The notes under the pieces are model-generated. The model was given only the letters and a program-made list of their open reading frames with translations, was not told the DNA's origin and ran no database searches. Made by a program: the position numbers and the translations under genes. Below are positions 46,561-58,290 of a stretch of DNA of 64,000 bases, piece after piece; positions within the stretch are counted from its first letter, which is position 1, and every line of letters begins with the position of its first letter. The stretch is from Thysanoteuthis rhombus (taxonomy: Eukaryota > Mollusca > Cephalopoda > Oegopsida > Thysanoteuthidae), in contig OY735219.1 of assembly GCA_963457665.1 (NCBI GenBank), forward strand, positions 21,667,437-21,731,436, read 5' to 3'.

Positions 46561-46874
46561 TGTCAACTGATGAACTTAATCAGCCACTACCTCCTAAAAA
46601 AAAAAAATGACCATATAATCATCATGAGGAAGGATTTGGGAAAGGCCTTTGTCCAGTGGTGAACCTGAAATGGTTGCTGCTGATTATGATGAGATTTATA
46701 AGCATGTACACACTCACACAAATGCATTTATGCAAAAGGATGCCAACATGTTAGAGGTATTTAGAATTTTACTAGCTGTTTGAAGGTAAAATAGTGTTAC
46801 GTAAATATACTGAGGTAGGTGAGCTACTAGTATTTTCACTTGGAAGCAGTAAGACTCACAATTAATGACTTGTT

Positions 46875-47050
46875 CGGATAACATCGCAACTTACCACGTG
46901 TATCCCACGAGATCATTTGCAAGATTGTTACCGGCAAAAAAAGATGGTGTGATGATTCAAACAAGTTCAGAATATATTCGCACCGTGACGAGGCGAAAAA
47001 AAAAAATAGGGAAGGAAAAATAGGGATATCTCCAACAACAGACTTCATAA
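46875..47050 (+). pseudogene. RTE-type LINE, 3' terminal fragment
   Basis: 'acgtgtatcccacgagatca', 'aaaaaagatggtgtgatgat' and an 'aacaagttcagaatatattc' block correspond to 11080-11165. About 175 bases, ending at the GAT tail. Confidence 0.75.
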
Positions 47051-47057
47051 AGTGGAT

Positions 47058-47089
<32 letters not shown>

Positions 47090-47127
47090 GTGGTGGTGAT
47101 GGTGATGATGATGATGATGATGATATC
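47058..47127. repeat. (GAT)n tail with GGT interruption
   Basis: GAT units, a GGT/GGTGAT section, then GAT again, following the RTE 3' end. Confidence 0.95.
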
Positions 47128-47479
47128 TAACGATATAATGAGCTTATATGCAAATTGTTCTTTTTATTGGTACATTTATATCCTTGTTTGTTTGTTTGCG
47201 CTCAAATGGGATGATCTCATAAGTGAATTTACCTTCATAATATGGCATATTGGAAATTACGCCGTAGAAACTCTTAAGACTAGACATCTTAAAATCACAC
47301 ATTAAAAAGCTTGAGATAAGCTGAGATTTAAAAAAAAACAACAACAGAAAAATAAGATACTTGAATTATTAAGAAATAAATCATCCAATAGAATAACTCC
47401 AGGTTTCGGGGTGCCGATTCATACATAAATAATTCCGCCATTTTGGACGGGTATATTTTATTATAACAAATATTATACA

Positions 47480-47735
47480 ACAAGTAGAAACCATCACGTG
47501 GTCAACGTCTTTTGGTAGGATGCCATGTTGGGGGTGATCAACTAAAAAAACTAAAAAAAGAAGTAATCAATGAATAAATTAATTCGGTCGCTCTTTGTAG
47601 GATTGGGTAGTTTGAAAGAAAAAACAGGTATGAAGGCTGTCAGACACAAACTAAGGGCCCGATTCAACATGAACTTACATTGTAAATTAGCTCACTAACA
47701 ACCTGTTTTGAGAGAGAATTATGGTAAAGAAAAAA
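47480..47735 (+). mobile_element. Repeat A, copy 9 (5' portion)
   Basis: 'agtagaaaccatcacgtggt' to 'cattgtaaattagctcacta'. It lacks the 3' module and abuts copy 10 in the same orientation. Confidence 0.75.
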
Positions 47736-48125
47736 ACAGGTCTAATTAGTCACTCGTTGAAAATTGTCAAGTGACCATTGCCTTTTGCTAGCATGCCGTG
47801 TTGGGGGCAAACAACTAAAAATTGGAAAAAGGGGTGATCAATGAATCAATTAGTTCTTTTTGCCTTTTGCTAGGTGGTTGAAAACAAGCTTGAAGGCTGT
47901 CAAACATAAACTAAAGGACCAGTTCAACATAAACTTACATTGTAAATTGACCCTCACTTACCCAACCACTAAAAATCTATCTGGGGGGATTTTTTCAAAA
48001 AAATGTTTCAACTCCATCAGAGCAGTAATTACGCTCGATATATGCATAGTCAGCAAGCCAGCCAGCCAGAATCACTTTAAAACTGACGAAACCTGTGTTG
48101 AAAGTTTTGGCTGACTATTTCAAAT
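47736..48125 (+). mobile_element. Repeat A, copy 10
   Basis: 5' end 'aattagtcactcgttgaaaa', landmarks to 'acattgtaaattgaccctca', then a 3' module ('actgacgaaacctgtgttga'). It forms a direct tandem with copy 9. Confidence 0.75.
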
Positions 48126-49291
48126 TCTTGATTCTTCTTCGATTCGATATTGGCTCGTGATAGAAGCAATAAAACAATAATTTTGGTGGCAAATTTTCAG
48201 ATTCAATTTATGCAAACCTCCTGGATGTACAACGACCAGGCCTTAAAAAGAGCCTTTAAAAGGGGACCTCCCTCTTCCAGCAGTAAAACAAGATGAAATA
48301 TTGATCTCGGTTTGAAGATATGGGTGTTTATAGAGTATTAGGGTTTGTACTTATCTAAAAGCCAACAAACGTGTATTATAACCCTTTTTTCCCCATATGA
48401 GTTATGGATTTCTTCAAAATCGTTTATTGGTATATTGTCCTACTCCATCCCACAATAATATTGGTATTTCACTGTTCAGCTTGACTTTCTATCACAGGAC
48501 AACACAAACAAGAAAGTACGAATGCTAAATCACCATATTGATGCTTTTAAGGCATCATTTAACCTTTTACGGACCAACCTTTAAGGATTTGGCGTCATTT
48601 TTTCACAGAAATGCTCTATTTTTCAGGTTGAAGTAATAATTCATATTATCGTTTCTGTTTTCCAGGGGATCAATGAATGCAGATTCATAGCTAAATATGG
48701 GGGTTGGGATGATTTAAGATCACCAACCGTAGCTACCAGTGAAAGGGGGCACAAGAGCTTTATTAAGTGTAATTCACCTACTGCATATCTACTAACACTG
48801 CATAATAACAAATCTCAGTAAATGTTAGAAAGCGCCCCTCAAGGTGACAACCCTTCCAGCCGAATCTCCAGCTACACCCCAGTCTCAGAAGCCAATAGAT
48901 ATTATCAAATACTTGTTTTTATTCTGTCTAGTGCATTTAAAGCAATACTGGAATGGGTAAGCTGGTGCAGATTCTAGGTCTTCAGTGGTGAAATTTAACT
49001 TAATTTGAATTTTGTAAAAAAAATTTCACGGTTCAATGATATTTCAAACACTTTCCATAATGTTTTCAGCCACATAACTTTTTGCCATTATCTAAAATTT
49101 GTACAGACAGGCATTTTAACCCCCTTTTTCTCCGTGAGAGTCGTGGAAAATACAAATGGGGATCGATCTCATTATGATTTTTATGTTAAAACCTTACTGT
49201 GGATCCAGTAAGAATGTATACCAGATTTGGGAGCTCTACATTAAACCGTTTGGCTGTCTATAGAGAACAGACAAACAAACTCTCCCCAATT

Positions 49292-49295
<4 letters not shown>
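48126..49295. other. Unassigned AT-rich DNA
   Basis: Nothing was recognised. Confidence 0.4.
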
Positions 49296-49327
<32 letters not shown>

Positions 49328-49395
49328 AATGATATAAAACAAAAGTAACGTCAAAGAACAAAGACCATCATCAGCCGGGCACCTCCCTCTTTTTT
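49296..49395 (-). other. (TA)n plus SINE/PLE-like terminus with hammerhead-like 5' core (minus strand)
   Basis: Minus strand: GGCTGATGATGGTC, TTTGTTCTTT, GACGTTACTTTTG, then a T-rich end into (TA)n at 49321-49296. CTGATGA and a GTC/GAC mini-stem are present, but GAAAC is replaced by GTTAC. I see no complementary stem I, so I do not call a ribozyme. Confidence 0.4.
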
Positions 49396-49849
49396 TTTCT
49401 TCACAGAATGTTTCTGGTTGAATAAAATAACAATATTTTATTCCCCTTCGATTCGATATTGATATTTTTCTTTTCAACTCGGCAATCTGGGAAGGGAGGG
49501 GAGTCGTTGAAGAGAGACGTTGAGAAACGATGAAACGTTAGAAATGGCGCCGAACGGCCCCATTGCTTTGAGCCTTACGCAAGAAATCACGAGAATAAAA
49601 GGCCGACAAAAACTAGTCAGATAATTTATTTTTATGCATCTATCATCGTTACGTTGAGCTGACTGTGCAAGCCTGTCAGCTTTTATCGGTCTACTTGCTA
49701 AAGCAGTGTTGGGTTGGTGAGACCTGCTAACAAAACCATAAGTTCATGCATAAGAGTTTAAGAAAAGGACATTGAACAATCGTAGCTATCAAAAAGGGTT
49801 TCATCCCTTTATCTATACGAACGTATATTTGTGCTTGTAAGTGTGTTTC

Positions 49850-50130
49850 CGTGTTCTAGCGCTCCTGATCATATTGCTTTGTCTACAGACTTGACAATTG
49901 GCATCAGTACTCCACTAGACCCATTCATTTTTTTTATCTTATAGAGAAAAGCTTTTGGAGCTGGGTGGGGGGCTTGATTTGACTGGTTCATTAATAACAT
50001 TTTTGATTCGGGGGATTGTTTATAGATTTAAAAAAACCTCTATTTTAGATGGTTTCCGGTGGAAAACGCCAGTGATGTCATAAATATACTACGGTTGTTC
50101 AATTATTGACTGATATACCGAGTTATCAAT
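49850..50130 (+). repeat. Dispersed repeat G, copy 3 (shortened)
   Basis: 'atattgctttgtctacagac', 'acttgacaattggcatcagt', 'aaacgccagtgatgtcataa' and 'cggttgttcaattattgact' match 19090-19365 in order. Confidence 0.6.
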
Positions 50131-50169
50131 ACTTCTGAGAAGAGCCAAATAGTTTTTTGGATGAGTAGG

Positions 50170-50692
50170 CTAATTCTTTATGTCATTTCTGATATATAGG
50201 CTCATTCTTCATGTTGTTCCCACAAAGTGTTGGCTGGGTTGTTAAGAGATCTTTTTCAGGGATATAATCTGCATGTGAAGAGAAGGATTCTTTTAAAAAA
50301 TATTTTTTGGCTACCGTTACACAACACTCTCGTAGAAGGAATCCTTTCACGATTAAAATGAATTGCCGGGTACGACTTGGCCATTCGGTGGCATAAGGCC
50401 CAAAACGAGTCGGGCAGATCGTCTGAAGCCTCGACGGATGCAAGTAAAAATTAGTTGACTCTTTCCTCGTGAATCCTTGGTAAAAGAAAAACAGGAAATT
50501 TGAGCCAATTGATAGCGTCGAGCTGAGTAATCCCCCTTTGGAGTCAATGAGTCCATGTTTGCAAATTCCTTTTCGGCATGATATCAAAGACAACAGAAGG
50601 ATCGACATTTTTCCAATCAATTGCAAACTATGTCGCTTTCTACTGTTGTGTAAACGGCTTTTCATTATATATATACATAAATACATGTACAC
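50170..50692 (-). other. Unassigned block with 169-codon open frame
   Basis: The minus frame 50183-50692 is open and not low-complexity (IDSKGGLLSSTLSIGSNFLF, then QTICPTRFGPYATEWPSRTR). I recognise no domain, and its start lies in TA-rich DNA. It could be a decayed transposon frame or chance. Confidence 0.25.
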
Positions 50693-50712
50693 TCACTCCA
50701 CCTATAACCCCT

Positions 50713-50715
<3 letters not shown>

Positions 50716-50749
<34 letters not shown>

Positions 50750-50766
50750 AGAGAGAGAGAGAGAGA
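50716..50766. repeat. (TA)n-(GA)n microsatellite
   Basis: TA run then GA run. Confidence 0.96.
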
Positions 50767-50998
50767 TGGATAGATTTTGTATATTGGTTATAGAATGTGG
50801 ATCAATGTCCGTGGCATAACTCGTAGATTGTACCAGGAGTTAGATCTGAAATGTTCATTGTATAATATTCAATGTATGCAATCATTACTCATCACTGAAT
50901 TAACAAGGAAGGCGATTATGTTGAAAAATAAATATTTTGTTTTGAAAAATAATTGTTTTTTCATCATTAAAGCTACAGGGACTAATCGGTCTACCTAC

Positions 50999-50999
<1 letters not shown>

Positions 51000-51049
<50 letters not shown>
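51000..51049. repeat. (TA)n microsatellite
   Basis: A pure TA run of about 50 bases. Confidence 0.97.
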
Positions 51050-51053
<4 letters not shown>

Positions 51054-52150
51054 AAAAAAAACTTTACAGCTTTGAACATTAAAAACTTTCAATTTTTTTT
51101 GTGACACTTCAGTCACTTATTTCCCAATATCTGTCAATGCAATTTATGAAATTCCCTTCAGCTTTTGTTCCCCTGTTTACATATATTTTGTTATTATGGT
51201 GCAATGTATAAATTATCTCTTGTTAGACTCATCAGCCGTTTACCATGTAACCGTTGAGGGGATTTCAAAAACAAAAGAGCTATATTAACATGGCATCCCA
51301 GCAGTGTTGATCAAACACCCCCTTTCAGCAATGTTTTACTATATAGCTTACGTCATAGGCGTTGTTTGTTATTCTATTTAGGGTTTTATGTGTATTGTAT
51401 ATTGATATCATTTTATACCACATATTTTTTTAAACAAAGCTTACTTACGTAGGTTACCCGAAAAAAACATTAAACGATGAGGGATCAGTAAGTATAACAA
51501 CAGGCATGACTCGTTCTTCCTATCATTTCTAATGAATGTTTACCAGATTGAATTTTAAATTCGTTGTGTCAATTTTAATCTCGGACTGCATGCAAACCAT
51601 CTAATGATATCACCTCGAGAATAATAATAACACGGAAAAAATTCTTCGAGTTGATTCTCTATAAATATATTCAACCGAAAAAATTGACAATTTTTTCCAC
51701 TAACTTTAAATTTCAGTTTTCCACATCGTATACCTTTACGCTTCTATGAATTGATTTTGTTTTTTGTTACTTTCAATTAACAAAAAAAAGTTATCCTTAC
51801 ATACATGATTGAAACGAAACGAAACCACATTTTAGCGGGTAGTAACACCTCAATTGAAGATTCCTTTGATATACTTTGACAATTTGTTACATGGCATCCA
51901 TGTTCGATCTCCCATCCCTACCAACTACTTATCAGTCAGACAAATGAACCAAAGCCAAATATTTTCCCGTTTCCCTGGCCCTAGTCGATACAATGATCTT
52001 TCACACTGACAAAGACTGGAACCATCTCTTTTGGTTACATAATTCCCCTCAAATTAATAAAAATGGATTTATTTTGATATACATTATTCATTTTTTAATT
52101 TTCATATTCTTGTTAACATGAACTTTAATTTTCGTTATTATTTCAATATG
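51050..52150. other. Unassigned AT-rich DNA
   Basis: On the minus strand near 51222-51235 there is GGCTGATGAGTC, with GTC/GAT able to pair, but no GAAAC follows. It may be another decayed terminus of the type at 49296-49395. Confidence 0.4.
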
Positions 52151-52159
52151 GTCAAGCTG

Positions 52160-52760
52160 ATAAGTTTTAAAAGGGTCAGGGTATCTAATCAAGGCTTTAT
52201 TGATTTGTCTAAAAATCTGACTAACTGATTGACCATTCTTACAACCGATGAAACAATTTTCAGTATAAATTCAAAAAATCTAAAAGTTGCTCTTGCGATT
52301 CTCAAATATTCTGATGATATTGTTCAATAAATATGGAATAGTACTTGTTCTAAAAGGCAATTGCATCATACGGAATAGAAAGAAATCTCGTTTATTAAGC
52401 AATTTGTAGATTAAGATTCAATCCTCAATTTTTATAACCAAATCTGGGAATGTTACTTGCTTCCCTTTATGTTCACATTTCAATTCAAGATCCTTAGGGT
52501 ATACATAACTATACGATTTTTCAAATTCTCCTTCATCATTAAGAGAACATAAGTCATCAATAAAACGGGTAAAACCTAAAAATGAACGAGCTTGTTTTCT
52601 ATTAGAAATGACATGAATATATACTCGCGTCCATGTAAGTATAAACTTGCCCAGTAGGGGGTAGGATCTATTCCCATAGGGACACCTATCATCTGATGAA
52701 ATATTTTATTTCCCATTTTTAAGTAACATTCCCCAATAGGATGACAAATAATCGCTTTCA
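52160..52760 (-). pseudogene. Degraded reverse transcriptase, probably PLE-type
   Basis: Minus strand reads MGNKIFHQMIGVPMGIDPTP, YWASLYLHGREYIF, then (frameshift) SFLGFTRFIDDLCSLNDEGE, FEKSYSYVYPKDLELKCEHK and GKQVTFPDLVIKIED. The Q-x-x-G-x-P-M-G-x-x-x-x-P segment and the FIDDL catalytic box with a double Asp mark a reverse transcriptase palm. The spacing resembles RT families of PLE or related retroelements in invertebrates. Beyond 52420 it is degenerate (KRDFFLFRMMQLPFRTS, then SVSQIFRQINKAL). No endonuclease follows. Family assignment is inference; the RT call is firmer. Confidence 0.7.

Positions 52761-52836
<76 letters not shown>
52760..52836. repeat. (TA)n-(GT)n-(GA)n compound microsatellite
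   Basis: TA with a TACATA break, then GT, then GA. It abuts the reverse transcriptase relic. Confidence 0.95.
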
Positions 52837-52837
<1 letters not shown>

Positions 52838-53068
52838 GGATAGTAAAAAGTAAAGGAAAGCCACACTGGTGGGAGATTATTTGATAACTTATTAATATTT
52901 ACTAAAAGGTTTTTGTATTCATAGTTATATTTTTCAACTCACAGAGAATATAAAGTAACTTTTTACTAAACATCAAAGTAGTCGAATACAAAATACTAGT
53001 GTGCCTCCTCCATACTTTTTACTTACCTCCTAAACTTATTGGATCCCTCTTGTGGAATATTAATCCCA

Positions 53069-53245
53069 TATATATATACATATATATATATATTAGTGTG
53101 TCATCCACAGACAGCTGTTTCGATGTATTACATTTCTTCAGTGTGATTATAAACTTTCCATTATCCCATCCAGTACCGCGAGGTAGGATTGAAACCCTCA
53201 CTTCAGACCCAGAGGCCGATGTCTAACCGCTGGACTACGGAACTG
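53069..53245 (-). mobile_element. tRNA-derived SINE, minus strand, ending in (TA)n
   Basis: Minus strand head: 'tagtccagcggttagacatc' (box A) and 'gagggtttcaatcctacc' (box B) at tRNA spacing. The 3' part carries 'cactgaagaaatgtaataca' then TCGAAACAGC, a hammerhead-like layout with an ATGT/ACAT mini-stem. It then continues 'gtctgtggatgacacactaa' and ends in (TA)n at 53094-53069. There is no CTGATGA and no stem I complement, so it is not a complete ribozyme. Confidence 0.75.
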
Positions 53246-53324
53246 GACGGTCAGTAAGCGATATATTTATTTACACAGAAATTCCTCATCCACCAGAGTG
53301 CTCTATTCCTATATATATTGCGTT

Positions 53325-53540
53325 ATATTACACAGAAACTCTTATTCAAAATAGGCACCGGATATTACTCGGTGCAAATGGCGTGAACAATGTGAACAGA
53401 ATTAAATTCAAAAATTGATTAAAAAGTAAAAAGCAATTGAAGAAAATGGAACTGTAACAGGAATGGAACCTGCGACCGATAGGGTAGCCAGTTTAACTTT
53501 GCATTGCTCCTACCATTAGGTTAAACAGCCAACGATAATG
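53325..53540 (-). mobile_element. tRNA-derived SINE, second type, minus strand
   Basis: Minus strand head: 'gtttaacctaatggtaggag' (box A-like) and 'cgcaggttccattcctgt' (box B-like). The 3' part (plus strand 'actcttattcaaaataggca' and 'attactcggtgcaaatggcg') matches the foldback arms at 63340-63487, so both derive from one family. Confidence 0.65.
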
Positions 53541-53641
53541 CCCAAATAACGGTTAAGTCCAGAGTTTCTATGTAATACAACACAATTTATAATCATTTTG
53601 TCGGATCATATATCTATTCCCTTATAACTAACACACACACG

Positions 53642-53751
<110 letters not shown>

Positions 53752-53819
53752 CGAGGAGAGAGGAAGGAAAAGCTGTTCGAGAGTTAATGTCAAATAATAG
53801 TTTAACAGATAGTAATCTC

Positions 53820-54050
53820 TGGGAGGTGTGAGTGGTTAACGGCTCAGATAATGAAACCAGCAAACCGAGTTCAAACTCTGAGGCAGTTTGCGCACATTTT
53901 ACACTGATGCCTTCGGGAAAGGCATAAATCCTATCTTTCCTCCTCCAACCAGCAATGGGTAAATAGCAGAAAAGTTAGAGCCCTTTAGCTTTGTGGTCCT
54001 GTGAATATAAACAATGGATTCGTTTTCACGGATCGTCAGAGAAAAGAAAA
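53820..54050 (+). mobile_element. SINE family S, copy with tRNA-like head
   Basis: 'ctgggaggtgtgagtggtta' plus acggc (box A-like), 'aaaccgagttcaaactctga' (box B-like), then the body 'gccttcgggaaaggcataaa' and 'accagcaatgggtaaatagc'. Same order as 46318-46560. Confidence 0.75.
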
Positions 54051-55349
54051 GAAAATCATTGCTTCGTGTGTCACTCGACCAGGGAGCAACTGGGGATGTG
54101 ATGGTAATCTCTTCTTCGTCTAGAAAAAACCCCGATTTTCAAGGAGTACGAAGGGGTATCAAACCCGACAGCCTGTCACAAAAAAGGGGCTAAGTAGATT
54201 GTGTTACTCCAGTGTACCATGTAAATCAGCATTTGAAATCAATACGTATATCTGGATTCGAATAATAGCCACAGTAGGAAAAGTCGAGCAATCAACAATT
54301 CAAGACATTTCCCAAACTGTGTATCGCTACACTTCAGTGTATTGCCATTAGTCTCTAAATGCGTCACGAAATCTGGTATAATTTAGAATAGTCACTTTAA
54401 TTGCTCGAGTGATATTTTATATTTTGCTTAGTTAACAAAACTCTGGTAGTGTGTCTCAAAAAGTAATTTTTCATTAGATTAATTTTCATTTTTCATAAAT
54501 TTCATTTTTTCAATTGATAAGTGTGTAGCAAGAAAAAAATCAATTTTCAAAAGTGCGTTGCGGAAATGTTTATATTTGATAAGTGAGAAACCAATTCAAA
54601 AAGTTTGGAACGCTGTATAATAGATAGATAGATAGATAGTTGGATTGTTAGATAGATAGATACGTCTCCATTTTCCTTAATATAAACGAATACACGGATT
54701 GCATACGCTCATATACGCATATATATTTACACACAAAAATGACCATGAAGACGAACACATCAAATACACGCACACATTAATAGGTGACCCTTTGCACGTG
54801 TATAAGAAGTGATTTATATATCCCTGCATATATATGCGTGTGTGAGTGTATGTGTGTGTGCATGTGTCTTCATAAGTGTTAGTCCATGTGTTATAGTTTT
54901 GGTATTCACGTGCATGAGCGTGTGTGAGCTTTTGTGAGCGTGTATGTTAATGTGTGTATGCGTATTCACATTTGAACAGGTAAATCTCTTCACCTGGTAG
55001 CGCATTTGTGAGCAAGTGTCTATCTGAAACCCTAAGTATAATGTCGTGGCTGGGGTTATAATTTCTTTCAGTTATTTATTTCTTCTGATTGTAAAACATA
55101 CACGTTGAGGGGCAGGGATGAAATTAATCTTTATTTTCATTGGTTTCAGCCAATTTGCTGCTGTTTGATTCAAACAGCTGTTCTCCTCCAATCTAATTTC
55201 CAGCAAAAAGATCAAAAAGTTAATTTGGAGAAATAGTGTTGTGGACTAAATCTTTTCCCCACAAGAAGTGTCTATTTTCTCCAAAAAATTTCCCACTCAC
55301 TCTGAATTCTACGATTAGGAATTATATGGACAAGAAAGTGGGTGTAAAT
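54051..55349. other. Unassigned DNA
   Basis: A GATA run at 54620-54662 and GT/CA-rich low complexity at 54830-54965. No gene was recognised. Confidence 0.45.
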
Positions 55350-55625
55350 CTGAATGATCTGGGGATCCACCTTGTGAGTTGTGATGTCTAGTGGTTGACT
55401 GACATTCTTGCAACATAACTAGCCCATTGCCATTTTAGTTTTGTAGTGAATTCTATGATATTGCTGGCTCCTGATTGTTTTCTAATATAATGTTTTGCCT
55501 TGTGATATCTCCGTGTGGTAATCAATTGCACAGCTGAAACATGGAATCTGACCAAGAGATTAACCCACGAACCATGAACCATGCAAAGTGCACAAGAGAG
55601 AATCATACTCAACCTCACATGTAGA
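55350..55625. pseudogene. RTE-type LINE fragment with 5' inversion
   Basis: 55350-55530 reads on minus as RRYHKAKHYIRKQSGASNII, then LKWQWASYVARMSVNHW. 55531-55625 reads on plus as AETWNLTKRL, then TMQSAQERIILNLTC. In an intact RTE the second piece lies immediately upstream of the first. Here the upstream piece is flipped and joined by its 5' end to the downstream piece, the arrangement expected from twin priming. It directly borders the truncated mariner at 55626. Confidence 0.75.
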
Positions 55626-56412
55626 ACATCACAGTGTAGTACTTCTTGTTTATTGCCTATCCTCGAGGAGCATACTAGTGGCGTTACTCCTGTATAAAAA
55701 AAAACGTCAATATGTATGTTACTCTGTCTTTGTTGCACCTTCGTCATGTGTGGAGAGTTTCAGGGAATTTCGATAGGAAATACTGGGCTTTTGTTTCATA
55801 GAATCAGGCCCATGACACATCCCCAGTTTTGAAGGAAATCTGGATACTTGTCCATGATTTCAAACGAATTTTGTGTTACTTTAGAAAAAATTCTATCCTA
55901 CACCGTGACAGAAATCACAGAATAAATTTTGCCGCTTAGCGTTTCATACTGAAATCATTTGTCAAAATCTTTGCAACTATGATCGTTGGAATCCCCATAT
56001 CTTCTTTAAATTCCGATTTCTCTATAGTTGCAGCACGCATACGGTTGACATTTTCAGGTGTTCTGCTTTTTGAAGGCCATCCAGAAGATAAATAGCTTTC
56101 AACAGATCTCCAGTCAAGTTTGAAGCATTAGTCCAAAAATTCTATCTGGGCTTTGCTCATTGAATCTTCCCTGAAAGCCTTTCTAATTGTTCAAATAGTT
56201 CCGGCTGATGGATACATAAGTTTTGAACAAAGGTTTATGCATATTCTACTCTATCTGTCATTGTGAATGCAGCAGCGGTTGCACAATACATAAGTTCATT
56301 CATTTGTGTATCACTGCTGCCTGAGTAACTCGACGGGAGAATATCTGCAATATATACCTGGTTCTCAAGATATCAAAAATGTCTGGATGCTTCTCGGACA
56401 GACGTCATATAT
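55626..56412 (-). pseudogene. Mariner transposon, 5' end and N-terminal two-thirds of transposase
   Basis: Left (transposon 5') end 'gtccgagaagcatccagaca' matches the ends at 29215 and 39805. The interrupted frame reads MADRVEYA; VESYLSSGWPSKSRTPENVN; RMRAATIEKSEFKEDMGIPT; a KILTNDFSMKR segment; then MDKYPDFLQNW, and IHIDVFFYTGVTPL with NKQEVLHCDVLHVR. These correspond in order to the mariner helix-turn-helix, the xRPSTSRTxENVxRVR linker, the LTEDLxMRKVxAKF segment and the second catalytic Asp region (IDxxG-like). Multiple stops and frameshifts are present. The 3' third is lost at the RTE junction. Confidence 0.8.
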
Positions 56413-57115
56413 ATGCATATATATATATGTGAGTATGAGTGCGTAGAATTTTATGAATTTGTTTGAATGCCTACTGGTTAATGCGTGTGTGAAAGACCTT
56501 CTTCTTTTTGAGCTGTCTATATAGTACAGTCACATATGTGTGTCTAAGTGAGAGAGAGAGAGAGGATGAAATAGATAGAGAGTGCACGAGTGAGACAGAG
56601 AGAAAGAGACAGAGATATAAAATATGTGCGTGTGTTTGCTTTGATGTCTTGTTCATTCCTTATTGATGTACGTATGTTTTTTTATCACACTATATAAGAG
56701 CGCAAATCTATATTTAGACACAATCTTGAATGTGTACAGATCTTTCATGTTGTATATATATATATATATATATATGTGTGAGTGTGTGTGTGTGTGTATG
56801 TGTGTGTGTACGTTTGTCTGTGAGTGCATTGCAACGTATCTGCTTTGTTACATCAGAGGACTTGTTTGCATGCGGGAAATAAGTAGAGACAAACAATGTT
56901 GTGTTGATATCCTCATACACACGTTTATGTAGCAACGTCTACGTTAGAGTATGTATGTAAAGATGTGTGAATGATAGATTTTCAAAAATACTGGGGCACA
57001 TCTGCATTGTTAAAAGATGATTTGTTGTACATATGTGTGAATATGTACAGGCCTATAATGTTGCCTCTTGGTATCCTTTATACAGACGTTTGTATTGCAT
57101 TTTTCATGTACCCAC

Positions 57116-57157
<42 letters not shown>

Positions 57158-57510
57158 TTGGAAGCATTCCTCAGAGTGTATAAATGCCTCTGGTGAATGG
57201 TGCTTTGTATCTTGGGTGTGTTGAGCGCTACAGATGCATGAAAACGCAAAACTATTTTAGTGTCTGTAAAAAGCAAAGGACATTAACAGCTTTTTAGGTA
57301 CAATGTAGGGATAATGGTGCAGATTGTAAATTGTAAAGTTTTACACCCTTGCTCATTCGATGTTACTAACAGCGAACAAATGAAAAGAAATGAGAGATTT
57401 GGAAAAAGAGAAAAGATCCGGATTGGACATTATTATTCGCTGATAATAAACTAATAAAAATTCTGTTTTCCATTCAGTCTCTACTTTCAACGGACTGGAG
57501 CAACTTCCCT
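56413..57510. other. Unassigned DNA with TA/GT runs
   Basis: (TA)n-(GT)n at 56752-56812 and (GT)n at 57117-57154. The block at 57180-57290 ('ctttgtatcttgggtgtgtt') has a reverse-oriented relative at 57540-57610, indicating a decayed inverted pair. Confidence 0.5.
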
Positions 57511-58072
57511 ACATTTTGGCCAGGAGACTTCAACTACCCTGGCTTTTTACAGACACTAATATATATTTTACATTTTGCGCATCCATAGCACACAGCACAC
57601 CCAAGATAGAAAAAAGCACCACTGATCTACCCCATGTACGTCAAAGCGTTTATGTAGTTGCGGTTAGGATAAGACAACTTATAAGAAGACTTGTTGTTCT
57701 TGTATGTGAAATAAGTAGAGGTGTATAATGTTGTGTGGGTATTTGTATACATACGTTTGCGTATACAGCCTTTTTATACACGCGTGCGTGTGTGTATGTA
57801 GCTGTGTGGGTCATAGATTTCTATTTATGATGGAGAATCGATATGCAATGTTAATCGAACATGTTCTCTAGTTATGTTCAAATATAAAATAGGTTTTTAT
57901 AGTTCTCTGCTTGAAAATTTTGATCCTAAGTGTGTTTTCATGTAAATCTCTTTGTATTAGGGTGTGCGTGTGCGCGTGTGAGTGTATATGCATGTATACG
58001 GGTGTGGGTGTATGCACGTATGTGTGTGTGTATGTGCTCGTGCGTGTTATGAGTGTGAGAAAGAAAGGGAAG

Positions 58073-58103
<31 letters not shown>

Positions 58104-58130
58104 TTATTCTGCTTGTCGCTTTTGATGTCC
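57511..58130. other. Unassigned DNA with GT/GA runs
   Basis: GT-rich at 57960-58045 and (GA)n at 58080-58104. Blocks around 57735-57800 and 58135-58200 look related to 57060-57115, a loose tandem of SINE-sized units. Confidence 0.45.
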
Positions 58131-58199
58131 TAGTGTGAATAATCCGATCCTAAATGTGTTTTTATGTGGATTTCTTTGTATTCCTATGCGTGTTTGTGT

Positions 58200-58290
58200 G
58201 TGTGTGCGTGCGTGTGTGTACGAGAGAGAGAGAGAGAGAGAGAGAAGGAAAGAGAGAGAGGGGTGGGAAAGAGAGAGAGAGAGAGAAAGA
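58200..58290. repeat. GT/GA-rich microsatellite
   Basis: GTGTGCGT then GAGA with AAGG interruptions. Confidence 0.92.

Noticed and set aside
49325..49385. Third hammerhead candidate (minus strand, CTGATGATGGTC)
   Set aside because: The 3' core reads GTTAC instead of GAAAC and no complementary stem I was found.
50183..50692. 169-codon minus frame as a host gene
   Set aside because: No domain, no splice or start context, and neighbouring sequence is repeat-derived; kept only as an unassigned block.
53069..53140. Second hammerhead ribozyme candidate (minus strand)
   Set aside because: Has CTGAAGA and CGAAAC with a mini-stem, but the core base pattern differs from CTGATGA, the base at the cleavage position would be G, and stem I cannot form.
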